A stretch of 64,000 nt of DNA from positions 8,765,523 to 8,829,522 of the forward strand of contig CM057165.1 in the NCBI GenBank assembly GCA_029962745.1, read 5' to 3'. Of this stretch, positions 42,786 through 54,000 are shown piece after piece. The DNA comes from Echinometra lucunter. Lineage: Eukaryota > Echinodermata > Echinoidea > Camarodonta > Echinometridae. The position numbers and the translations under genes were made by a program. Numbering within the stretch: the first letter of the stretch is position 1; the number at the start of each line of letters is the position of its first letter. The notes beneath the pieces were generated by a model. The model had not been told where the DNA came from. It saw nothing but the letters and a program-made list of their open reading frames with translations, and ran no database searches.

Positions 42786-42987
42786 CACCAGGGAGTGTTT
42801 CACAAAGATTAAAATGATTTTAGATTAAGGATCGAGTTCAAGCAGGGATTGATGTAATACGGTATGCCTTTGTACAGCTTAAAATCGATTACTGATATCT
42901 TGTTTCATCATATCAATTTCAAGTTACTTAAAACTGATTGGATCAATTTTAAAATCAATTTTTAACTCTTTGTGAAACACCCCCCAG
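42786..42987. repeat. Palindromic element, relative of 9323..9518
   Basis: Left ggagtgtttcacaaagatta; right ttaactctttgtgaaacacc; core actgattggatc. Confidence 0.8.
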
Positions 42988-43748
42988 ATTGACCAGATTT
43001 CGAAGTTTCTAACATACAACAGATATACAGTGCCTCCGTTTAAGTATGCCATAATCCATATTTTTGTTATGTATATTACAAAAATGTAAATGTTACACTG
43101 AATCAAGCTCGGAATTCCTCTCCTAATACACTTAAATATAAAATAAATTCCCTCCCCCCCGGTCAAAAAAAACACCTTTACCCAGCATTCAAGAGGTGAA
43201 CACACCACTAGGGAATCGAATAGCCATCAAATTCTATACATGCCCTAATTCAAGCCTGCCCGTGCACGTACTTGGATTGGCCTACCTCGCTGGTCGCTCT
43301 TATGTTTAATTGAGAGTATATTTGAATTTGCATATCTCTTTTATATGGAAGTTATATTCAAAGCCCATGTTTTGAGTATAGTATAGTGACATTCACTCTC
43401 TTACATACAAAGCAAAATGTTTTTTGGTGATTGGTACCCTTTAGATAAGCAGTTTGATAAATTTTCAAATATAAAATCTAGATAATGATGATTATTCAGA
43501 ATATTTTATAAAAAGAGGCACACACCATTTCCAAACAAGGTGTCAGCTTGCAAGATTTCATGTAATACATAACATTTTCAAAATTCTTAACGTTGTAGAA
43601 ACGATGTATGTCTCAAAATTTTCTCGGGTGCCTCTATTACATTATCCTACCATTTACATTCTAGTTTCTTGATAAATTCTTTATCATTTATAATAAATAC
43701 AATAGTAATCTAACACCACAGGGCAAATACGGGCATGTATACTGTAGA

Positions 43749-44036
43749 CACTATGAACATATGAACATGACAGACAAAGAAAGCGGACAAAATAAACAAC
43801 CCCCCCCCCCCCCCCCATTCTACCCTTATCAATGGTTCTGGTAGTCAAAAGAACATCCCTTCACTGCTATTGTCTAAAATATGTGGAACAGGTGTCAAAT
43901 GCATATTCACCTGGAACTGCATGATTAAACATAATAGCTGTGAAGGGATGTTCTTTTGACTACCAGAACCATTGTGAAGGGTAGAATGAGAGGTTGTTTA
44001 TTTTGTCCGCTTTCTTTGTCCGCCATGTTCATAGTG
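43749..44036. repeat. TIR family D, copy 2
   Basis: Starts cactatgaacatatgaacat (first bases locally duplicated) and ends gccatgttcatagtg; contains an 18-base poly-C run at 43801. Confidence 0.88.
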
Positions 44037-45060
44037 AGACACTAGTAGCACAGGATATGGGATGACTTTTTTTCTTAAATCTAATATCAATATCTTCTAA
44101 ATGACATTATTTGGTCAAAAAACGGCTTTATATGATCAAAATTTCAAAATTCAAATTTGTTATTATTAAAAACATGATAAAACAGTAACTAGAGTAGAAG
44201 AATTCTACAATTTGAAGGGTAATTTTTACAATGTGTCTTTTAAAACAATAAAATATGCTCTTTGAATTGGTATGAATAAAAAGGTGATTAAGAGATTTCA
44301 TTTCAGACACAAATAGTACAAAAATAACAATATGATATTTCCTATTTACATAAGAAGAAAACTCACAGCCATTAAAAAGGGAGTTGCATAAATTACTTTG
44401 AAAAAACCTAGAACATAAGGAAGAATAGTACATATAACAGTTCTCCCATAGAGGAACTAAACAAATCAGGAAGGAAAATGCTATCTTTGATAAATATCTC
44501 TACCAAAAATATAAGGCCACTGATTCATAAATAATTACATCATTAAATCTATTAATTATAATTTACATCATTATATGGAAGCTCATGAATATCATGCATA
44601 TTACGGAAGCTTGAAAATGAAAGCATCTTTAATAAAAAGTGAAGATGATGGAAATGTAAGTTGACAGGCATTAGGCTATACATAGTGTTAATCTTATATT
44701 TGTGTTTCCAGAATAATTCAGAGAGCGTAAGACTTTCTGGATACTTCCATACGTAAAGGAGAAAAATTCAAGGTCAACTCTCTTGAGTTACACAAAGCCT
44801 AAGACATTAATGTAGGTCTTCTTACAGGTCATTAAAAAAATGGAGCTGCACCCAAAACACAATTCTGAGATGCATATAGATGAGCTTCACAACATTTTTC
44901 AATCACAAGATCAAAATTTCCACAGTATAAATTCTCAAAGAAGCATTTTAATCTTGGAAGACTTGGATGTTCAGAAGCCTGGGTCAAAAAAAAACGAAGC
45001 ACGTTGTGCACAGTCCTTTGATACATTTCGTCAAATCAATCAAGATTAATGGATGAGAAC

Positions 45061-48000
45061 TCATGTGCATGTCGCTGCATCTTGCTCAAACCTCATCAGT
45101 TTGGTCTGGATGTCGAGGTTCTTTTTCTTGTTCAGTTTCGTTGGCCACCACTCCACAATACTCCTATCGTCCAACAGGTACTTGTAGCTGTGAGCAGAAA
45201 GCGGTGAAATCGGTTTTAGTTTATTTTTAACCCATTCGTGACAGAGGGCCACATTTTGTGGTTTGGCCTAATATCTTTTGATGCAAAGCCCTAAAAATCA
45301 TACCAAATACATGAGCAGAAAGAGCAACAAATTCAAAACAAACTGTGCCCATTTTGGTTGCGTCAATATTTGTTGTTTGATGCTGAAATTTTTTAAAAGG
45401 AAAATAAGCATTAAAATCCTTAAATTGGCAAATTTTCCCCTGCGAATTGGCAACTTTTTGACTTCTCATCATAATTTCTGTCAATTTATATTCATTTCAG
45501 ATACATGACATTTTATAAGAAGAATGTAGCAATAAAATAAACATGTTGGTGTTGCCAATTTGAAGAATAAAAGCTGATTAAATTAGGCTTTAAATAATTC
45601 CTGTCATGAATGGGTTAACAAATCAAAACATGTTAACTATATATATGACCGTGCAGTAAAAAACTGTTAATGTGTAATTGGTTTGTGGGGGTTTTTACAG
45701 GCATGTATTAATCGGATACAATTATTTACGTCTGGGACTGATCTTTAAGATAAATGGAAAAATCAGGTTTACACACTAAAGAAACGTCGGAGGCCTGGGT
45801 CTGATAAACCATATCGTTTAGTGATATTACTGATACAAGCTAGCGATATGATAGCATTTGATTAGTGATATTACCAATACAAGCTACTGATACAAGCTAC
45901 CGATATGATAGCATTTGATTAGTGATATTACCGATACAAGCTACCGATATGAAAGCATTTGATTGTTGGTGAGAGAATTGGTTAAAGAATTTAACCAATT
46001 GTTACTTCCTAACAAGTTTCATGAACCTACGATCTACTGAAATGTTTGTGTGGTCTAGTGACAAGATCAAAATTTGATGTGAACTTACCCATCTGTGCCC
46101 GAGTCTGAGATGAAACTAAGACCCGCTGAGCCGATGACTGTGTGTTCATAGTTGAGCTTGATCCTAGGACATGGGCACCTCTCTTTGATGTAGAAATGCC
46201 TAAGCATCCCAGCACTGACATCGTCTTGACCTGAAGGAGGAAGGAAAATATGAAAGCAGCCCTAGGTTAAACCTGGTTTAATTGAGCAGATGAGCGGGCG
46301 TCCAGAGTTGAGCTTGATTCTAGGGCCCTGTTGCATAAAACTTACCATTCATGGTAACTCTGCCATCAATGGTAACTACCATGGTAGCATTGCTCTACAG
46401 CCAATCAAATGGTTTCCATGGAAGTTACCATCGATGACAAAGTTACCATCAATGGTAAGTTTTATGCAACAGAGCCTAGGACATGGGCATTTCCCTTGGA
46501 AGACGATATGAACCCCTAGGGCTCTCTTGCATAAACAGTTGCGATTAAACACAACTCAAAAAAATAAGCGCAAGTCCCAAATACTTAATTCTGATTGGTT
46601 GAAAATCAAGTTGCGTTTAATTTTTTGAGTTGCGTTTAATCACAACTTTTTATGCAAGGGGGCCCAGGATTGACATTATCTTGACCTAACACAGGCAATA
46701 AAGCATCTTAAGTTTTAAGCCAGCCAAATATAAACAAAACAGTAAGATGTCCCTTAGAATTGTATACACTGTGACACTACATATTCAATGTGAGTTTCTT
46801 AAAGTGATTACACAATGGTAATTTTTTTTTTTGATATATGATCAAGAATAGAATTCTAAGAAGAATAACATTAAAAATTTGATGATTTTTCAATCGAAAT
46901 CAATGCATTTTGGCTAATTTTCTGACAAAGTCAAGAGTTGACCAAAAAATTTGAGTATCAGGTATGACGTAAAAGTGGGTACCCACTACCCAGCTTCGCG
47001 CATTGCAGTTGTGATGCACGCTAGACTGTACAATATGTATTATACCTTGCGCGCGTTTTGCTAGAAATGCGACAAGGTACCCACACTATGAACATGACGG
47101 ACAAAGAAAGCGGACAAAATAAACAACCCTTCATTCTACCCTATACAGTGGTTCTGGTAGTGAAAAGAACATCCCTTCACTGCTATTGTCTAAAATATGT
47201 GTAACAGGTGTCACATGCATATTCACCAGGAACTACATGATTAAACATAATAGCTGTGAAGGGATGTTCTATTGACTACCAGAACCATTGTGAAGGGTAG
47301 AATGTGAGGTTGTTTATTTTGTGATATGATAAAATTTCGAATCTGGGTGGTCTGGACCCCCATAACATGGGGAGCCCAAGTGTGGCGGGGGCCTGTTAGT
47401 GTCAAACCCTGAATACATACACGTGCTATAGCACAACAGTAATCTTATCATTGATTTAAACTAAGCATACATGAAATCAAATATCTCTTTGACTTGCATT
47501 AGTGAAAGACTAACCTCTCCTGATGACCCTTGTCACATTTCCAATATAGACTGTGTATCCACTGATCCTTTCCTGTGATTTCATCATCACTCTCAATGCT
47601 GTCAAACACAACAAAACAAAGCAACATGTTACATTTACTGTTTATTTACATTTATTCACTTCACCTCTCATATGTCCTGGTAATGTTTTAAGAATGTTAA
47701 GACAACCTGATGGAATAAGCTAAGTTTAATACACCTTATCAGTAATACAGTGCCCTGTAACATAAAAAATACAATCAATCCTATGATTGATTTCAATCGT
47801 AAGTCTAAAGAGTTACAATTGATCGTGAGATTGATTGTATCTCTTTATGTTACAGGCCCCTGAGATTTGGCTTAATTAAATTACATTGTTTCACTAAAGA
47901 TCTCAATGAAATATTGACCTTCCATAAATAAAAGAAAGATTAGAAAAATAGCGTTGAACAAAGAGACACTTACAATTTCAACCTTATATTCATAAGAGTG

Positions 48001-51000
48001 AACAGCATCCACAATAACAAAATATACAGGTAAGAAAACATTACAAAGAAATTTGTGAAAAATAATGAACTATGAGCCAAGCAAACATTTGTAGACAGAA
48101 ATATATGAACACTAAAAACTTTCTGTGTAAAGAATCTCTTAATACAGCTATATGAGTGACTCTTCAAATTAACTTAAAAAGACATGAAAATGTCAGAAAG
48201 AAAGGGGGAAAAAATTCTATTTTAAGCGGAAGGAAGAAGAACAGAATTATAGGACTCACCATAATTATCACTTGATTCGCAGGCCTTGGTTAATAGGTTC
48301 TTTCCAGACTCTCGATTACACATTGCACATCGTTCTGTAAGAATGAAAAATTTTATTTACCAGTCAATACTGCAATTGATATTCTCAATAGTAATCTAAT
48401 CATATTGAGAATATCTGTAAAGCAAACTACTGTTACAGTATAAACATCTATGAACGCATGTATTTCATTCTAAATGACTAACATTTAAGAAATTTTTCAT
48501 AGGAAAGAATATGCCATACATCAAAACATAAACCTTTCCATTAATTTTTTTTTTTTTGAATGCACATAACTCATACATGAACAAGGAGAATTCACATCTC
48601 AAAAGCAGTGAATCTTTATAACTAGGCTCTGTCAGAGAAAAATTTACCTTTGGTTGTCACCGAATGAAATACCATCACTTGCGAAAGTGGGAATTAGTTG
48701 GTATTTCAATAGTTTGGAATATATTCTTTTCTCTCACTGATTGATTACATAGCATGTTTACTACAGCGGTCGGCAGCAAAAGAAGAATGGTAAAAGCCTA
48801 TAAGAATGCACTGAAAATAAATGTATGTCTTAAGAATAGATGTGTCTAATTCTGTTTTTTCTTTGAGTTATTGCATGTTGGAAGTGTGGTCTTAAACTGT
48901 TGCAAATGAGAGCATCCCTGGAGGTATTGGGAGGACCAAAGAAATTTGCAGGTAGAAATATGCATTGACAAACTGACACATGGTGGTACCCTTGTCAGAG
49001 AGGTTTGTCCTTGACATTTTCTTTCAATCCCGACATTACTGGTACAATCAGAACCAAGGCACTGGCCTAAACCCTGTTGCCATCTTTTCAAACAAAACTG
49101 TACTGCTCTTTGGGCAGCTAATACTAATTTCAAGAGGAAATGAATACCAGTTATCAGCAATGAAAGGTAAAGAAGTCTATTCTTACCGCTTGGACATATG
49201 CACTGATCAGCACTGTTACACAAAGTTGGTAACTGTGTATTACCATTAAGAGGATGATAAAATGATGTGCAGGATTTCTCTGAAAGGTAATTTTTAAAAA
49301 AATTATGATAATTAAATGTTTTTGAAGAGAAAGCTCTAAAACTAAACTAACTAGATGAATCCTCGACCGCGCGCGGTCGAAATTTATGCCTCCGCAATTG
49401 CCAGACCGGAAATATATGGCACATTTATGTTGATTTTTTTTTTATTTTCATGTATAAAATGACATCTTTGACCTTGTGACCCCAAAGCTAATGAGACAAT
49501 TATGAGACTTCCATATGCATACATGAGCCACGTTTGGAGATGAACCGTCACAGAGTTAGGTTATCGCAAGAACAAGCAATTTTCATGTATATAATGACCT
49601 CTATGACCTTTGACCTTTAACCTTGAGACCCAAAAATCTAATCACATCACTGTCCCTCCCATATGCATACATGTGCCAAGTATGAAGCTGCTCCGTCAAA
49701 TGGTTGTTGAGTTATCGCAAGAAAGGACCATTTCTATCCACATAATGATCTCTATGACCTTTGACCTTGAGACCCCAAAATCTAATTAGATCATTGCCCC
49801 TCCCATATGAATACATGAATCAAGTTTGAAGTTGATCCATCAAATGGTTGTTGAGTTATCGCAAGAACGAACCATTTCTATGTACATAATGACCTCTATG
49901 ACCTTTGACCTTTGACCTTGAGACCCCAAAATCTAATCAGATCATTGTCCTTCCCATACGCATACATGTGCTAAGTTTGAGGTTGATCGGTCAAATGGCT
50001 GTTGAGTTATGGTGAAAACGAACCATTTCTATGAACATAATGACCTCTATGACCTTTGACCTTGGGACCCCAAAATCTAATCAGATCATTGTCCTTTCCA
50101 TGTGCATACATGAGCCAAGTTTGAAGCCAATCTGTCAAATGATTCTTAAGTTATCACGAGAATGAGCCATTTTCATGTGTATTATTACCTCTATGACCTT
50201 GACCTTTGACCTTGAGACTCCAAAATCTAATCAGATCATCGTCCCTCCCATATGCATACACGAGCCAAGTTTGAAGTTGATCTGTCAAACGGTTCTTAAG
50301 GAAAACGGGACGGACGGACGGACGAACGACCCGAAAACATAATGCCTCTGGCAACCACCTACGGTGGGCGGAGGCATAAAAACACCATCATATCTCAAAC
50401 ATTCAAGAAATTTTAGACCTCCGAAAACTCTGAAAAATATAAACCTCTTTTAATGATATGATTTCTGCAAATGATAATGATAGATCGTTGTCAAATCTGC
50501 CTCCCCTCCTTCTCCTTCTCCTCCTCCTCTTCCTCCTCTTCCTCCTTCTTCTTCTCCTTCCTCTTCTTCTCCTTCTTCTCTCCTTCTTCTTCTTCTTCTC
50601 TCTCTCTTTTTCTGGGTATACATACAACGTACATAAACCTTTGACCTTTTACTGACCTGGTGAATAGTAGTCATAGACCCTGATGGCTACAGGTTGGACA
50701 TTACCAACATGTATCTCTCTCCTCGCATTAAACTCCATACAGATGTCCTCATGAGCTGGAATCTACAGAAATTTTTAAATTATAGAATGAAGAGTAGTTT
50801 AGACAAAGATTTGATTTCATTTTTGATGATTCAAGAAAGCATACATGCTACTTGCTTTAGATACTAAAACAAAGAAGAATGAATTCATATAGAATTTGGT
50901 TATGTTTTAGGAAATCTATACTTTACACAAATTTACTTATGTCTTTTCCAGTGATTTCTTGGTCTCTCTCTCTCTCTCTCTCTCTCTCTTTAAAGTTGCA

Positions 51001-54000
51001 AGAATACAGACAACTGAAAATGCAAATGCATTCCAGTATTCTTATCTGATGTTTCTTTTAAAAAGAAAGCATTTATTACACTTTGAACTCTTTTTTTTTA
51101 ATTAGCCGTATACACGTACGCACATTTTACAAGACTGACAAAGTAAGCATTATGCTGTCTCGATATAAGATAATGGTTTGCTCGAATACCTCATACTTTT
51201 ACACTACTCCCTCTCTTCCTAACTTCCCTCCCTTCCATCCCCTACCCTTCCCTTCCCTCCCCTCTCTCCCCTCCCCTCCCTCCCCCTGCCCTCCCTCCCC
51301 TCTGTAGCTCCTCACTTCCCTCCCCTTCCCCCTTCCCGTCCCTCCCCTTTCCCTTACCTCCCCTCCCCTCTCCTCCCCAGCTCCTCCCTTCTTCTCCTTC
51401 CTCGACCATTCCTCCCCTCCCCAACCCTCCCCTCCCCCCATCCCCTTCCCTCCCCTCCATCCCCTTCCCTCCTCTCCCTCCCCTCCAATTCCTCTTATCC
51501 CCTTCTCTCCTCCCTTCCCCACCATAACCTAGTATCCAAGAGCTCCCATATGTGATCCCTTTTTCACCCTGTCTAGGTAGAAGATGACTTATTGCTGGGA
51601 GACCTCATACCTCTGTACAAAATGAAGGTGGTCTGTCTGAATCATTGACCTCTCCCATCCCCCCCCCCCCCAAAAAAAAAACCCCCTAGCATCCCAGATC
51701 TTCCACATACAATTCCGTTTCTCACCCTGTCTAGGTAGAAGATAAGTGATCTCTGGGAGACCTCATACCTCTACAAAAGATAAAGGTGGTCTGTCTGAAC
51801 CATTGACCCATCCCTTCCCTTCCCCCCCCCCCCCCAACCTAGCATCCCAAAACTCATAAATAGAATCCCTTTCTCACCCTGTCTAGGTAGAAGATGACTG
51901 ATCTCTGGGAGACCTCATACCTCTGTACAAGATGATGGTGGTCTGTCTGAATCATCTGTACAGAAAATGTGAGCTTTTCATTAGAACATCTTCCCAACAA
52001 ATCCTTAAAGATAAACTGGTCATGCGATAATAATGTGAAAGAAACTGTTCCAAAGCAACTGGGAGAGTTAGATTAGTTGTATATGAACACAGGTGTCTAG
52101 TGTGAGATTCAGAGATTATCAATCAAATTGATAATTAATTCGCTTACTTTCCCTCAAAGGAACTTCACTTGCACTGCACAAAAAAAAATGAGTATATGAG
52201 ACCACACACAAATATGGCATGAATGTTATGCTCAAACTTTTCAGCTTTTTTCTTGTCATATTGCCAATGTGAGGGCATTTGAAGAGCAATCCTTTCTGGA
52301 GGGAAATTTTTTACTATGATGTTCTTCCTAAATGACTTTGGAAAGAAAGAAAAAGCTCACAAATTATTTTTCACCTTTCCCAGAGCTCAAACTTCTCTTT
52401 AAGGTCCAAGTGCTATGAAAATTTTAACTCAACATTGGGTTTCAACTCAGTCTACGGTTGAGTTTAACAAAGGAATTTAGACTGAGGAAAAAAGTTTTCC
52501 TTTGATTTTCTAAGACTTCAGTCTTCATGTCTAACTGATTTTGCCCCATACAGGCCCCCCAAAATAGGCAAATATATGGGCATTCATCTGTGGCCTGTGA
52601 AGTGTCAGAAGCTTGTTTACTCATAAAGTTTTACAGTTTTAACACCACTTTGGCGGTGAGCAGACAATACTTATTCTCGTACAAGTTCCAAGGGTCTTTC
52701 ATGTGATGTAAAAAGAAAAAAATAAACCAACTTATCATATGTGGCATATGAAGTAGCTTAAAAATATGAAAATTTCATGGAAATACAATTTTTTTTTTCA
52801 AATTGAAAAATACAGAACTTACGTCTTCAAGGCGATCTGAGACTAATACGAATCCGGAGTACAGTCCTACATCAATGATTCCCATGTTGGTTCTGGTATT
52901 TTGGGTGTATCTAAAAACAGGTAAACATGACAAGGATAATGTATTCATTGGATAATGAACAATAAATTACTATGTACACAGCATTCATACAAACGCAAAA
53001 AAGATACGGGAAATGAGAAATAACAACAAGACAGATGTTGAAGCAAATGTCTGATCACCAATTGGACTTTACCTCGCACAGAATCGAATGGTAGCTACAA
53101 AGTCTCCCTTAGCCCTGGCCATCTGGGCAGACGTGGTGGTAGATCGTGGGATGACACCCACACGAGATCTGCTAATGCTGCTGGTCTCCATACCAGTCCT
53201 TGCTTCACGAGCATTGTACGTCACGTTGAAGGGGCACACGTCCTGGGCACCAGGTAGGCGATTGAACTTCATTCTCACCTACATGTACGAACAAAATCGA
53301 AGTTTTGAATACTTTCTGGTAATGAAAAGAACTAAAACAAAGTAGACTGGGATGCCATGGTGCTCCAGTTCAATACCAAGAATCCGTTTTGACTAAAATG
53401 GCTACATTTTTTCCTCACAATGAATCAAGTACCTTTATTGCACAATTTATTCCTGTGAAAAATTGACTTGCCCAATATGACAATAAAACCAAACATATCA
53501 ATATTAGGCAAATTTAAAGGTAGTAGCCCACATTTGCAAGTGGCACCCAATCTGCACAAAAGTTTTACTTTAGATCGCTTTAAGCCACAGAAAAACACTC
53601 GTAAAGTTTCAGATCCGAGTACATTCCCATTTAGGATTGAGAAGGAAATATTCAACACAAATTTTCTTTTATTTTCTTTGTTTTATAAAGGCATCTTCCC
53701 GACGCTTTAAGAGTAAAACCATTCATTTTTCACTTATTCTTTGGAATATTGTTGAAAATTTGATAACATGATAGTTCTACATAAATATCTGTTATTCAAA
53801 ACTGAAATTGGCTTATTTCTCTTCAAATTCTGAAACAATGATGTGCAAATGTGGGCTACTACCTTCAAACCAAGATCAATGTCAAGATCTATCACACTAT
53901 TGCTTTATTTCATGTTATGTACAAACCACTGCAACAGCTATCATATCATGTGGAAAGTCTGTCATCTTTCAAATGTATAATATCATGTTCTTACCGCAAG

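Larger units (their letters stand above)
38379..45060. other. Convergent intergenic region and 3' UTRs
   Basis: No coding exon seen between the two stop codons. It holds the repeated 3' UTR of the CCDC180-like gene, the elements at 38820, 40838, 42786 and 43749, a poly-C tract at 42530, and AT-rich sequence from 44040 to 45060 without recognised features; the last part is presumably the C3-like 3' UTR. Confidence 0.6.
45061..49279 (-). other. C3-like C-terminal C345C (netrin-like) domain
   Basis: Exons 49279-49187 (EKSCTSFYHPLNGNTQ, LCNSADQCICPSG), 48334-48260 (RCAMCNRESGKNLLTKACES), 47598-47515 (ISGYTVYIGNVTRVI), 46230-46089 (GMLRHFYIKERCPCPRI, NYEHTVIGSAGLSFISDSG) and 45187-45061 (YLLDDRSIVEWWPTKLN, ending ATCT and stop). 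The cysteine-rich entry, the SCTSFYHP motif and the WWP tryptophans are typical of the C345C domain at the C-terminus of C3, C4 and C5. The last coding residue but one is a cysteine, as is common in this domain. This domain separates the gene from A2M, CD109 and insect TEP families. Confidence 0.9.

Noticed and set aside
50403..50674. Arg/Glu/Lys-rich frames on the - strand
   Set aside because: They read the CTT/CTC tract at 50507-50604.
51199..51525. 108-codon Gly/Glu-rich frame on the - strand
   Set aside because: Low-complexity reading of the CCCT tract; no splice or domain support.
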